From: Rhodobacter capsulatus
Lineage (GTDB): Bacteria > Pseudomonadota > Alphaproteobacteria > Rhodobacterales > Rhodobacteraceae
Length of the DNA: 35,808 bases
NCBI RefSeq assembly: GCF_005144475.1
Contig: NZ_SWJZ01000134.1
Location: 1 to 35,808 of the forward strand
Direction of reading: 5' to 3'
The translations under genes and the position numbers were made by a program. Of the stretch, positions 19,101-27,247 are shown piece by piece (position 1 is the stretch's first letter; every line of letters begins with the position of its first letter). The notes under the pieces were generated by a model. The model saw nothing but the letters and a program-made list of their open reading frames with translations, was not told the origin of the DNA and searched no databases.

Positions 19101-20532
19101 AGAACAGGCCTTGGACCATTTGCGCACTGCTATATTCCGCATGGCGGATGGCAAATGGGGGCCGGCAGCATTCATGCCACATGGCTGCGAACGCACCGAT
19201 CCGGACGAGCGGTTAATTTCCGAGTTCGCGTCATCGGAATACATCCTGTCCGGGGATTACACCGGCGACGCGATCAGTCTTTACGAACTCGCACGCGGTA
19301 GCGGTCATCTCGGCCGCTTTCTTGCACCGGCAAGGCTCGCCCAGTTCGCCCGCGAATGCAAAACGATCGAAGCGAAGCGCGCGCTGGTGACATACATGAT
19401 GCGCGGCGAAAAAGGCCGAAAGCTGGCCGAAGAGTTGAGCATCCGGCCGTGTAGCTGGCTCCCCCGTGATTTCGAAGCGCTTTGCGCCAGTGACTTCGCA
19501 CAGGGACTGAACCGCAAGGATCTGGTGCGGAACGTTCTCCCGCATCTCTACGCCGGCGAACACGAGGACCGCCTTGATGGGACCCAGTACCCTGCCCCTG
19601 ACTTGGGTTATCCCGCGGTTGAGCAGTCTGAAGATCAGCCAGATCCTGCGCTTGTGCTCGAACGGCTGCATGCATGGTGGTCGCGAAAATCCCAAGAGCT
19701 TGGCAGCAAATACAACTTTGACACCTACCCGGCGAACTCGAAGCCAGAACGGCTCCGCGACAAGCATTATGACGATGATCCCGAAGGATGGTTCACCTTC
19801 TTCGCCCAGGGCGTCTTCCGAACCATCGAGTGGGGCAACGAGACCGCCAGCCGTAACTTCATCAACAATGCCAAACGCGCCGGATGGTGGGGAGATATGG
19901 CCCGTATCTCGCAGGTCCACAGCTACAAACCATGGACAGATCGACTGGAAGAGCTTGCGAGCATTGATGGCAAGGCCGAGAACTATCGACCATGGCGCCG
20001 TGCGCTGGGAGAGCTTTACGTCGTCGCGCGCTGGTTTCCAGACTACATCGACGTCTACCAGAACCTGCCAAGATTCGTGCAACGCGACGGAGCGATCAGC
20101 CTCGTCGATCACTGGTGGCCGAGTGCCTCGCCGTCGCATCAGCGGCGCGGCACCGAAGGGGCCTCTTTGATCCGCGCACTCGGAACCGGCGCGAACTGGA
20201 TGATCCGCGAGGGCGTGCGGGCCGGCATCTGGGGTGATCTCGGCGGCTACATGTACGGATACGGCTGGGCGAACTCCGCTGCCATGGGGCGTTTCGCGGA
20301 TCGGATAGGCTGGCGACATCTCTCGGGCCTTGGCGGGATGGATGACTCACGTGAAATCTACTCCGAGTTCGAGGCATGCCTTGAGGATCGCGCGTCTTTT
20401 GGTGGCGCCCTTGACCTTCCCATCCAGCTTTTGATGACCCAGATGCACGAGGGCGCGCAGGAAGACATCTTCAGCCCAGGACCCTCGACTGGGCCGCAAT
20501 CCGACGACGAAGAAAAGGACCCCATTAAATGA
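13123..20532 (+). CDS. giant protein with two sacsin/Hsp90-like GHKL ATPase domains
   Basis: A 2469-residue protein. The first GHKL module is at the N terminus: N-box RELLQNADD (32-40), VANDGR (69-74), and glycine-rich GRFGMGQKTAFH (99-110). A second lies in the middle: FELFQNADD (about 1518-1526), MTHWGRLINVVG, and GKFGLGFKAVHL (from 1596). Both keep the Glu/Asn box and glycine lid expected for ATP binding of the sacsin type. Roughly 1400 residues separate them. The last 700 residues include a Trp/Tyr-rich region (WFPDYIDVYQNLPRF, YMYGYGWANSAAMGRFADRIGW) that I do not recognise, then an acidic tail. The stop overlaps the ATG of the SNF2 gene. Sacsin-like ATPases recur in prokaryotic conflict islands; a defence role is inferred. 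Nuclease or methylase domains were not seen. Confidence 0.88.
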   Translation: MTMLRDEKSIIEDLRTNLKERYHFEGGRTLLRELLQNADDSGSEQVMIAVQPGWPEADHPLLRVPGLMVANDGRYDAASAQGIARFGGSIKATDTAAIGRFGMGQKTAFHVCDAFLVVSDGHETEVPSLVVNPYIVIGKPGDACVEWKAALTTRDRDLLLSSGLAGSARQMVQWYPLRSPTLKPKTTTSGFLPKFYDTSLLDDASDPFWLSGIVSLLRNVRKLEVIVTDGTSSVIDRAASPRLRFDPATPGQTDFGGPLCAGIRSVGKEMMAPTDFGTDLTASGAWPDILDRQDDAMVPQKALPHAAVVLLVDPDGQDELDITWSVFLPVASESAPRVVGTGQVRLFLHGYFFVTSGRDAILGHDKDTPDDVSAAWNARVRDELVLPLLPSLLMDALKSDALTEMRLQAVVSGLNASGLIGNHRNAISSRQVLARTLNDRKIGWTLNAPSLQFRALPAPENTRLPRILELIPDLEQRMAEWNLVPTVGSNAVLAPVAAAWQDEELAQIAGLLTAAAFGQGGKLARFGEFLDFARRERLDKSAALAAPVLSLLRQAMTKRDVDMAQGEHIRMVLHHLPDGCVVSMPPSVMRNSQMRRTLASVEAAPLCIHQDWRPTSFGARNLSLIEAKALLTALQPLLKDTATEDAAATAAIAILKAMGDNLAAAQRDPEFRTLHIVRVDKGLGFPRSASLDDLSKAASSGRLFAHNNENRKLVELLEGAAPGAGAMMINYAEAAQLLTEVGAGLTYAKDPSYETARLAAEADASGPDEARLDLMHKLWSTESRYRPYLRAILAGRREARFDDRDLLWIEGGNGQLDAFARTLVGGDEKTILLTSTLLMRIDAEKQGHLGVRKFDGATLGEKFLANQRHIAATPISPELFSAFFTANIPDEDLELLPIFETKQGRVAAVHGFRQNPDLSFPDGIDVPILHAPFGIAAQEQFRRITSARIWSAERQLAFLLDQPEPEKHAAQIIAAVRDGRTAETLPLLAETQWLTLIDGRTVAPAAVMDLPGLNSGLLPSDMATREDVPVGLLDADTLRLLMKDGVLKDTAASKSTLLERLSEGSLPCWIGERPGDIAAYLQSLARDGADLTLPGWPLLAWLLSAPGAEAQTIVREVQQHGAPEPDHFHGWMDALSRIAASGNPSARAVYDSGFRFLARTSNDQIGKILSGTRVPTRDGTWRAADEVVAHGGAVAFAHRLDPELSRLLPQSAQGSGDDPRKLRPSDAPAELTEKQSADSLRPILARAKVAVPAEMLAVLVFMLGRSDCWRALMREELGLATPVIEGIERDFENQVDTAYRKGSDQSLMARSARMRIQFRPRRDLQGEDEFISIAGTPVMLPLGDAQPLEIVGTIRQNWKNEQTKDLHNLTRRRALDVVLPDDVRLTDRHVTEFCRTLAEEYVGSVNDQPEARSALDALLAGRARFAEHVASAVRAEIRDQMPKILGEMKPRPSGTLERARKDYEDAVRGAGDGVDAIRQGLKDRLWTKVDQPEGHTELLERVRARITEDGYAPARIFFELFQNADDAWQQDPAWSDAPGQFELSRDRGTTTMTHWGRLINVVGAGSHGERMGWHRDLYHMLLLNLSDKDRAEAVTGKFGLGFKAVHLLADQVRIASRHVACHVRGGLLPDPWDQGKERSFDATKQGRPATIIEFDQNAGQDYDTAWDAFRRSARWLPAMARGIRQVDIRKEALVETFGASFEDTGAENVRILTLTGTEAGKALVLDLDDDTTLFLPLGPNGPIPPANGTPGLWLLAPLDVDARPRWLMNSRSFAVNPGRGHLRGTLDERKALFRKHGTSLARRLKALAALLENDWPAFALKAGLSNPDPNAGRSLFWTALADSFTPDLRHDLLGSLHVDDTRPRDITNQAPDAARLGWASLVCDAPVFPTGLTAPFEPLLQATEVLWQVAGVMDLPDAAERLAGHPAAHRLLSRSVSSKAARTLEQIGLRVPSPLHGGGLLAEVLRESCRIEPDLATWLGGILSSARMEQGEREQALDHLRTAIFRMADGKWGPAAFMPHGCERTDPDERLISEFASSEYILSGDYTGDAISLYELARGSGHLGRFLAPARLAQFARECKTIEAKRALVTYMMRGEKGRKLAEELSIRPCSWLPRDFEALCASDFAQGLNRKDLVRNVLPHLYAGEHEDRLDGTQYPAPDLGYPAVEQSEDQPDPALVLERLHAWWSRKSQELGSKYNFDTYPANSKPERLRDKHYDDDPEGWFTFFAQGVFRTIEWGNETASRNFINNAKRAGWWGDMARISQVHSYKPWTDRLEELASIDGKAENYRPWRRALGELYVVARWFPDYIDVYQNLPRFVQRDGAISLVDHWWPSASPSHQRRGTEGASLIRALGTGANWMIREGVRAGIWGDLGGYMYGYGWANSAAMGRFADRIGWRHLSGLGGMDDSREIYSEFEACLEDRASFGGALDLPIQLLMTQMHEGAQEDIFSPGPSTGPQSDDEEKDPIK

Positions 20533-23198
20533 CGACCTTCGCCCCTGAGCAATCCGTTCGGCATCCTGATCATGGTGAAGGCCGCATCGTGGTCGATCAG
20601 GGGGTCTTCAGCCTCGTCCAGTTCGGCACGGATATCCACAGGGTGGAGACAGCCCAGTTGATGCGCATCGAGTCGCTGGAGGATCGCCTTGCCGATCTCA
20701 CTACGGACGACCCGACAGCCACGTTGGCAAAGGCGCAGGCGTTCCTGATCAGGTCGATCAACGACCAATGGGGCGTCTTCACGCGCACCCGGGTCAAGCT
20801 TCTGCCCCACCAGCTCTGGGTCTGCCGCCAGGTGACGCGCAACTGGCCCGCCCGCTGGTTGGTTGCCGATGACGTCGGCCTCGGCAAGACCATCGAAGCG
20901 GGCCTGATCCTCGATCCGCTGCTCTCCTCAGACCGTGTGAAGCGCGTCCTCGTCCTGACCCCGGCCCGGCTTGCGCCGCAGTGGCGAGACCGGATGAAGA
21001 CGATGTTCGACATCCGTCTCAACCTCTATACTGCTGACCTTGATCGCGATAGGGTCAGCTACTGGGAGACGGCCGACAAAGTGGTCGCCTCGTTCCATAC
21101 GCTCCGCATGGACAAGGCGCGCGAGCGCCTGTTGAAGTCCGAGCCGTGGGATCTGGTTCTGGTCGACGAAGCGCACCACTTCCAGGCGGTCGAACGCAGC
21201 GCAACCCTGACATATAACCTGCTGAAGGACATGCAGGCCGCGGGCAAGATCGGCTCGCTGGTCCTGTTCACCGGCACGCCACATAGGGGCAAAGACTTCG
21301 GTTTCCTCGCCCTGATGCACCTCCTGCGGCCCGATCTTTTCGACCCACAGCGCGACATCGAGGAGCAGCTTGCGCACCTGCCCGAAGCGATGATCCGCAA
21401 CAACAAGGCCACGGTGACCGACCTCGAAGGCAAGCCGCTGTTCAAGCCGGTGATGACCCAGACCGTCGACTACGGCTATACCGAGGCGGAGGCGGATTTC
21501 TACAACGTCATGAGCGAGTTCATCCTCGACGGTCGGGCCTATGCGAGCGACCTTGCCGGCCGTGAGCGCACCTCGCGCATGCTCCTGCTTATCGCGCTAC
21601 AGAAGCTTGCCGCCAGTTCCATCGCGGCGATCCGCAGCGCCCTGTCGAAGCGCCGAGGCATGCTGGCGACGACAATTGCGCAAGGTCGAAGCGGTGCCGC
21701 CCAGATTGTCGAGCCGCCAGAGGATGAAGATGACGACGAACGATCCCAGCGCGAGGAAACCTCCGTGGGCGAGACTTCCCCGACGCTCATGAGTGACGAG
21801 ATTGCCCGCCTCGACGAGATCCTCGCTCGCGCCGACGAAATCACCCAAGAGACGAAGATCCAGAGACTGATCGACTTGATCGTGACCGAGCTCCCCGCCG
21901 GAGAGCCCGTCTTGCTCTTCACCGAATACAAGGCCACCCAGGCCCTCGTCCTGAACGCGCTGGAAGCACATTTCGGCGAAGGGAGCACCGGTTTTATCAA
22001 TGGTGACGAACGCCTCACGCTTCCCGATGCCAGCGGTATCGCCCAGACGCGCAACCTAGCTCGCGACACGGCGGCCGAAGATTTTAATGCCGGACGCACC
22101 CGCTTCCTGATCTCGACTGAGGCTGGCGGCGAGGGTATCGACCTTCAGCACCGCTGCGCCACGCTGGTGCATGTCGATCTTCCTTGGAACCCGATGCGGT
22201 TGCACCAGAGGGTTGGTCGCCTCAACCGCTATGGGCAGAACCGTGCGGTATCTGTCTACCTGCTGCGAAACCCCGAAACCGTCGAGGCGCGTATTTGGTC
22301 CCTTCTCGAAGAAAAACTCGCGCGGATCCAGGCCACGCTCAGCGCCTCGATGGAGGAAGCCGAAGACATTGCCCAGCTCGTGATCGGCATGGCTGGATCC
22401 TCGGTTTTCGACGAGCTTTATTCCGAGGGTTATTCGAAACAAGGCCGGGAAACCCTGAGAAGCTGGTGGACAGCCAACAGCAACCGCTTCGGCGGCGACA
22501 ATGCGCTCGCGACGGCTCGAAGCATTTTCGGCTCTGCATCGAAATTCGATTCCGCAAGCATGGCCAAGGAAATTCCCCAACTTGACTTACCGGAACTTGA
22601 GCCGTTCTTCCGGAACGCCGCCAAGACACACGGGCGCAGGGTCACGACCTCTGAGGCGGGTCTCTCGATCGCGACGCCCGAGATCTGGCGCAACGATCTG
22701 GATCTGAAATCCCGATACGATGGCCTGACGTTCGACCGCGAACTCGCGCCACAGGAACAGATGAACCGAATGATGGGGATCGGGCATTCCCTTGTCGACA
22801 AGCTTCTGGAGCATGCAGTCAACCAGCCGGTCTTTGCCGCGTACCTCAAAGGTCTCGAAAGCCCGATCCTGCTGGCACGGGTGGAGGACGAACTGACGGG
22901 AACGAAGGCGACCGTCCATCGTATCGTCATCGGACTGCGACATGGGCAGTCCAACATACTGAGGGATGGTGAGCTGTTGACTTTGCTCAATCACTGCACC
23001 GCTCAGGAAGCGGCACCAACCGAACTATCCGTAGAACATGCAGCGACTTTGCGCGAGCTGTCGATGCAGCTTGAAGCATCTGAACTCCCGGGATCGTTTG
23101 GGTTCACCTACCCAAAGGCAAGGCCCATCATGGCACTGGTGCCCGCACCAGTGCAGCAGGAAGCGGACCTTACCTTGGGTCCGGGAGCCATCTCATAG
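20529..23198 (+). CDS. SNF2/HepA-like DEAH-box helicase-translocase
   Basis: An 889-residue SF2 ATPase of the SNF2/HepA group (DrmD-like in general layout). Residues 5-45 (HGEGRIVVDQGVFSLVQFG) look like a small Tudor/KOW-type domain as in HepA. Helicase motifs: Q-like LLPHQLWV (91-98), Walker A DDVGLGKTIEAG (about 114-125), DEAH (213-216), TGTPHRG (248-254), motif V STEAGGEGIDLQ and motif VI HQRVGRLNRYGQ (559-570). A very acidic linker (PPEDEDDDERSQREE, near 398-412) joins the two lobes. The C-terminal 300 residues are unassigned. The ATG at 20529 overlaps the stop of the sacsin-like gene, so the two proteins are co-translated and probably form one complex. It most likely translocates on duplex DNA; partner and trigger are unknown. 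Confidence 0.9.
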   Translation: MTTFAPEQSVRHPDHGEGRIVVDQGVFSLVQFGTDIHRVETAQLMRIESLEDRLADLTTDDPTATLAKAQAFLIRSINDQWGVFTRTRVKLLPHQLWVCRQVTRNWPARWLVADDVGLGKTIEAGLILDPLLSSDRVKRVLVLTPARLAPQWRDRMKTMFDIRLNLYTADLDRDRVSYWETADKVVASFHTLRMDKARERLLKSEPWDLVLVDEAHHFQAVERSATLTYNLLKDMQAAGKIGSLVLFTGTPHRGKDFGFLALMHLLRPDLFDPQRDIEEQLAHLPEAMIRNNKATVTDLEGKPLFKPVMTQTVDYGYTEAEADFYNVMSEFILDGRAYASDLAGRERTSRMLLLIALQKLAASSIAAIRSALSKRRGMLATTIAQGRSGAAQIVEPPEDEDDDERSQREETSVGETSPTLMSDEIARLDEILARADEITQETKIQRLIDLIVTELPAGEPVLLFTEYKATQALVLNALEAHFGEGSTGFINGDERLTLPDASGIAQTRNLARDTAAEDFNAGRTRFLISTEAGGEGIDLQHRCATLVHVDLPWNPMRLHQRVGRLNRYGQNRAVSVYLLRNPETVEARIWSLLEEKLARIQATLSASMEEAEDIAQLVIGMAGSSVFDELYSEGYSKQGRETLRSWWTANSNRFGGDNALATARSIFGSASKFDSASMAKEIPQLDLPELEPFFRNAAKTHGRRVTTSEAGLSIATPEIWRNDLDLKSRYDGLTFDRELAPQEQMNRMMGIGHSLVDKLLEHAVNQPVFAAYLKGLESPILLARVEDELTGTKATVHRIVIGLRHGQSNILRDGELLTLLNHCTAQEAAPTELSVEHAATLRELSMQLEASELPGSFGFTYPKARPIMALVPAPVQQEADLTLGPGAIS

Positions 23199-23226
23199 GC
23201 GCAGAGATTGGGATACTCGACGTTAC

Positions 23227-23243
23227 AAAAGGGTTCAGCACCC
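23227..23243 (-). terminator. weak terminator-like hairpin of the RecD-like gene
   Basis: On the minus strand GGGT, a 5-base loop and ACCC are followed directly by TTTT. This lies 17 bases beyond the stop codon of the helicase-nuclease gene and between two convergent genes. The stem is only 4 bp, so the assignment is tentative. Confidence 0.3.
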
Positions 23244-23259
23244 AAAAATTACGGCGCCA

Positions 23260-26200
23260 TCACATACCGAAGAGGTGCTCGGCAAGATTATGGATTGTCT
23301 TACTATCAAAGCCAGAATCCTTGGTCTCTTCAGTCACGATGAGCCGGCCGGATGGATTGCTCTTGTTCCAAACGCTGATACCCCGTTCTGCGTACCAGCT
23401 TAATTTCTCGCCCCACCGTTTGACATAGTCGGCCTTATCCATCATGCCGCAATGCTCCCAGTACCAAGTGTCCTGCTTGTGCTCGATAGTGAAGTCCGGG
23501 AGACGGTAGGCACCAGCACCGTCGGTGAGCGGCTTCTCGAAGCTGTATCGGATCTTGCCTGCCTGCTCGAGTGCGTAGAGCGTATCGGCGATCAATATCT
23601 CCGATTTGGAGCTGACGAGATCCCCGCGACGTGTGGCGTGAATGAGCTTGGCGGCCAGCCAGCCCCAGCGGATACCGCTAATATCCTGAACCGACAGGTG
23701 ACGCATATCAGGCGCGCCGAACAGATTGGTGGACCGCCTCGCGGTCTCGGAGAAGAATTCCGATCTCAGCTTACTGTAGTGGCTGAAGGCCCCCTGATGC
23801 AGAATCCAGACACGGTTTCGTTGGCGGGTGAGCGCGGTATATAGCATCTCGCGGGTTAGCAGATTGCTGCTGCGCGGCAGGACGAGGATCACCGCGCCGA
23901 ATTCCGATCCCTGTGCCTTATGCACGGTGACGGCATATGCGAGCTCGAGGTAGGGGCTGCCTTCTTCTGAGAAATCGCCCGGCTTGAAGCTGAAGCTTTC
24001 GCCGCTCTGCGAGGCAAACTCGACTTTCGTCCAATAGAGCTTGTGCTTGCCGGCATCGCCATTGACGATGCCAACCTCCCCATTTGCGAGATAGCCGGCA
24101 CGCTGACCAGCCTCTATGTTCCATCGCTTACGCGAATGGTTGCGCAAGCACATGACCTTGTCGCCATAGGTGATTTGATCGGCGCCTCGCGGCGGGATCA
24201 TCCTCCAACCTCTTCCCCAGCGCTGGGCGGAGGCCAGTCGCTCGGCACGCACAGTCTGTTTGATCAGGCGATTAATCTCGGCCGATCCGCTAGCCATGTT
24301 CCTATGGGCAGAGAGGATTTGCCAAGCTTCGGCCTTTTCGCCGCACCCTTCGTTGAAATATATGAAATCGCCGCTTCCGGTGCCGCCTAACGACAGCTCA
24401 ACCTGTCGTTCCAGATCATCACCGGTTGAACCCAGTTCCTTCGCGAGGACGTCGATGATCGTTTCGCGCAGATCGCCAGGCGTGTCCCAAGAACGGAATT
24501 TCAGGCGTGTGGAGTCCGCTGGAGTCTGGCCTGCGGAAATCACCGCATCCTCGCCTGGCGGTAGCGGTTTGCCGGAGAAGAGATTGGCCAGCTGGACATC
24601 GGGCAGAGACAGGGCGGGCACAAGTCCGCCTTCGGACTGGCGACGGCTGACGGTTAGCCGCGCTAGGCCCACGCCCTCGTGCGCATCGAGATGATTGATG
24701 ATATCGACGAAAGGCCGCCCGGCCCCGATGGGCGGGAGCTGTTGCGGATCGCCGACCAGAATAAGGCGCGCGGCCTTAGGAAGTGCGCTGCAAAGCGAGG
24801 CGAGCTGATCTTCCGTCAGCATCGATGACTCATCGACAATGCATGTCGTTACATCAGCCGTCGCTCCATCGGTTCGCACCAGATAGCGCGCGGTCTCGCC
24901 GTCGTAGCGTCCGAATTCGTGGAGGAATTGTGCGAGCGTTCGCGCCTGTTCCGGCCTGCCAGTCTGTTGTCCCAGCCTCACGCGGGCTTTGCCGGTTGGA
25001 GCTAGGAGCAAAATATCCCGGCCCACCACCTTCTCCTGATCGAGAAAGATCTTGAGCAGCGTCGTCTTGCCGGTGCCAGCAGGCCCGGTAAGGACCGCGA
25101 TTTTCGACCGCTCCAGAATTTCGAGCGCCAGGACTTTCTCGTTCTGTGCGGCTTGCTCATCCTCATCTCCGGCCACCGGGTCACCGAACTTGGCGGTGAC
25201 TAGACTTGGCCAGTCGACGCTGGCAGTCGTTCCGGCCTTGAGGCGGGCTTGGACATGAGATGCGATGACGTCGCGCGCCTTATCATAGCGGCCGAGCTGC
25301 GCGAATAGCGTGCCTTCATAGTCAAGCACGCAGATCGCGCCCTCGAACTCCTCCCTGCACAGATCAAGCGTCGGTCCATCAATCGTGACGGTTCGGGACA
25401 AGGGCAGTTTGGCCACCGCAGTCGAGAGAATTTCGGCGCTGAGCAACGTGTGTCCCTGCAGCGCAGCCTGCTCCAGCGCCTCAATGACGATGGCCCTGAG
25501 CCGCAGCGGTTGATCGGGTTCGTCCAGATCGATTTCGCATTCGCGAGGCAGTGCTGGCGTTGCAGCGGATTTCTGAGACGGGAAAAGACCGCGATCAATG
25601 GTCGTCAGGCTGACCGGATTGGAGGAAAGGCGCGTGTCTTCAAAAATCAAATAGGGGTTGGCCAACACGGCCAATGCATTCGGTCGCTCAAATGCCTCTT
25701 GAGCTTGCTGTTTTGTCAACTCAAAGCAAGAGAGGAGGCGCATCATATCATAGCGATCCGGTTCCTTCTCCCTGAGACGCTTGAAGCGCTTAGACTGCAT
25801 CGACGAGATCTTCGGCGCGCCGGCTGGCGAGATGCGCCCTCCATCAAAAATGGCTTCGACTACGGGCCACGGGTCTTCGCCCTCCTTAAGTTCGGAGGCG
25901 AGCGCCAGCGCAAACAATGTGCCATTGAACGTCTGATCAAAACAGGAGAGCGCGCTGCCCAGCCCTGGTGCCGAGCCCTGCATGGTCCACAAGCGGCTGA
26001 GCTCGCTATCGATCCAAGAGAGATAATTAGCCCAAGGTCCAGTCAACACCTTTGATGCAGCGTCAATTGCCGCCCGTACAGCCAGCAGCGCGGTTATTGC
26101 ACTGCCATGCGTCACATGTTCGCTAGCATAGAGGAATTGCTCATAGCCCTCGCTCGGAACCTCAGCAACAAACTCCGAAAGGTCGAGGTTATCTGTTTTG

Positions 26201-26979
26201 GCAGCCGCTTCGATCAGTTCGTGATACGGGAGAACGACACCTCCGGTCCAAAAGCCTGGATTTTGAGGGTCTGGGCGCAAGGAATGTTGAAACGGTCTTT
26301 CCCACACCATGGACCGGATCCGACCTGCCGCCTTGCCGCCCTCATATGGATACTCATCGACTTTCCCGGTCGCGCTCAGCCGCGCAACGGCGACAATCTG
26401 GCGGGCCTGGCTTTCGGCCATGGGCGTTTGACGTGCATAGAAAAAGACCAGCGATTCTCCGTCTTCCAGAAGCGAGTTAAATCCTTCGAGCAAGCTCCTT
26501 TGATTATCGCATTCCTGAACCCAAGGTGTATCAACGATCAGCTTGGGTGCTTTGCCCTCCTGGGGCTCACGCGAAACTTCTGCATCAAGCCCGAGATCCT
26601 TTGACAGCTGCCACGCGTGCTCGCGTAGCATCCATTTGAATGGCGTGAGTACGCCACCATACGCCGGCACATGTACTTGCGCGGTCAGGATGTGCTCGTG
26701 GTCTTTGCTATAGTTTGAATAATCCAGCTTGCTTTTGTAAATGAAAGCCTCTGGAGACAGGAAAGTCGCGCGTTCCGCGAGACAGGGCGGCATCTGATCT
26801 AGGTTAGCGAACGAGTCACCTGCAGCGTGAGTCTCGAATTCATCATCCCGGTTCTGCGCGGTTCTGCGCACAGCAAGGCAAGCTGAATTCCCCTTCGGAT
26901 CTGTACAGACACGGCCATTCCACTTGCTGTCATGCCAAGGAACGCGAACTGACACATGCCGTATAGCTGCTTGGCTCAT
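23260..26979 (-). CDS. RecD-like SF1 helicase with C-terminal PD-(D/E)XK-like nuclease
   Basis: A 1239-residue protein. The first 600 residues are unassigned. The SF1B helicase core follows: Walker A GPAGTGKTT (about 632-640), APTGKARVRLG, Walker B VDESSML, LVGDPQQLPPIGAG, and the UvrD_C_2-type motif YAVTVHKAQGSEF followed by LYTALTRQRNRVWIL. The last 120 residues look like a restriction-endonuclease fold: SEILIAD with Glu about 1127, RLPDF with Asp1162, WEHCGM with Glu1175, and the downstream W..KLSWY pattern often seen in helicase-fused nucleases. The ATG at 26979 has AGGG about 8 bases upstream. It ends tail-to-tail with the SNF2 gene, 61 bases between stops. A DNA-unwinding nuclease in phage defence is inferred; it may act alone or with the convergent pair. 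Confidence 0.87.
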   Translation of the reverse strand: MSQAAIRHVSVRVPWHDSKWNGRVCTDPKGNSACLAVRRTAQNRDDEFETHAAGDSFANLDQMPPCLAERATFLSPEAFIYKSKLDYSNYSKDHEHILTAQVHVPAYGGVLTPFKWMLREHAWQLSKDLGLDAEVSREPQEGKAPKLIVDTPWVQECDNQRSLLEGFNSLLEDGESLVFFYARQTPMAESQARQIVAVARLSATGKVDEYPYEGGKAAGRIRSMVWERPFQHSLRPDPQNPGFWTGGVVLPYHELIEAAAKTDNLDLSEFVAEVPSEGYEQFLYASEHVTHGSAITALLAVRAAIDAASKVLTGPWANYLSWIDSELSRLWTMQGSAPGLGSALSCFDQTFNGTLFALALASELKEGEDPWPVVEAIFDGGRISPAGAPKISSMQSKRFKRLREKEPDRYDMMRLLSCFELTKQQAQEAFERPNALAVLANPYLIFEDTRLSSNPVSLTTIDRGLFPSQKSAATPALPRECEIDLDEPDQPLRLRAIVIEALEQAALQGHTLLSAEILSTAVAKLPLSRTVTIDGPTLDLCREEFEGAICVLDYEGTLFAQLGRYDKARDVIASHVQARLKAGTTASVDWPSLVTAKFGDPVAGDEDEQAAQNEKVLALEILERSKIAVLTGPAGTGKTTLLKIFLDQEKVVGRDILLLAPTGKARVRLGQQTGRPEQARTLAQFLHEFGRYDGETARYLVRTDGATADVTTCIVDESSMLTEDQLASLCSALPKAARLILVGDPQQLPPIGAGRPFVDIINHLDAHEGVGLARLTVSRRQSEGGLVPALSLPDVQLANLFSGKPLPPGEDAVISAGQTPADSTRLKFRSWDTPGDLRETIIDVLAKELGSTGDDLERQVELSLGGTGSGDFIYFNEGCGEKAEAWQILSAHRNMASGSAEINRLIKQTVRAERLASAQRWGRGWRMIPPRGADQITYGDKVMCLRNHSRKRWNIEAGQRAGYLANGEVGIVNGDAGKHKLYWTKVEFASQSGESFSFKPGDFSEEGSPYLELAYAVTVHKAQGSEFGAVILVLPRSSNLLTREMLYTALTRQRNRVWILHQGAFSHYSKLRSEFFSETARRSTNLFGAPDMRHLSVQDISGIRWGWLAAKLIHATRRGDLVSSKSEILIADTLYALEQAGKIRYSFEKPLTDGAGAYRLPDFTIEHKQDTWYWEHCGMMDKADYVKRWGEKLSWYAERGISVWNKSNPSGRLIVTEETKDSGFDSKTIHNLAEHLFGM

Positions 26980-27247
26980 GTTACATCCCTGAGAAATAGA
27001 TCGATTTTCATATATGATTTCTTATCCATCAATCATTTGAGAGGTTCCGCGTGACTTGCCACTGACTGTTCATCCAATGGCGACATTTATCAAGGGTCGT
27101 TTGCGCTGATAAGATCTGAAAACCGCCCCAGAAAGGCGGTACAGAACGGTCGGTTACACCCAATCCGAGTCCCGGGACAGGGTGGTAAAGCTAAAGGATG
27201 GGCGGTCCAGATAGGAGCGCCCCCACCAGCGGCGAAGTCGATGTAAA
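26980..27247. promoter_or_regulatory. 268-base gap between qatD and the RecD-like gene
   Basis: Both flanking genes read on the minus strand. The part near 27122-27140 holds a terminator-like hairpin after qatD. The part at 26990-27060 is AT-rich (ATATATG, TGATTGATGG in minus orientation) and probably holds the RecD-like gene's promoter, although no pair of boxes with good spacing was found. CCCT at 26987-26990 is the complement of the AGGG ribosome-binding site. Nothing else was recognised. Confidence 0.4.
27117..27140 (-). terminator. intrinsic terminator candidate after qatD
   Basis: Read on the minus strand, ACCGCC and GGCGGT pair around a 7-base loop (27140 to 27122) and are followed by a T-rich stretch beginning TTTT. 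It lies about 108 bases beyond the qatD stop and before the separate RecD-like gene, a sensible place to end the qat transcript. Confidence 0.45.

Noticed and set aside
13123-23198. DISARM or BREX assignment for the sacsin/SNF2 pair
   Set aside because: The SNF2 helicase resembles DrmD in layout, but no DrmA, DrmB, DrmC, PglZ, BrxL or DNA methyltransferase is in the window.
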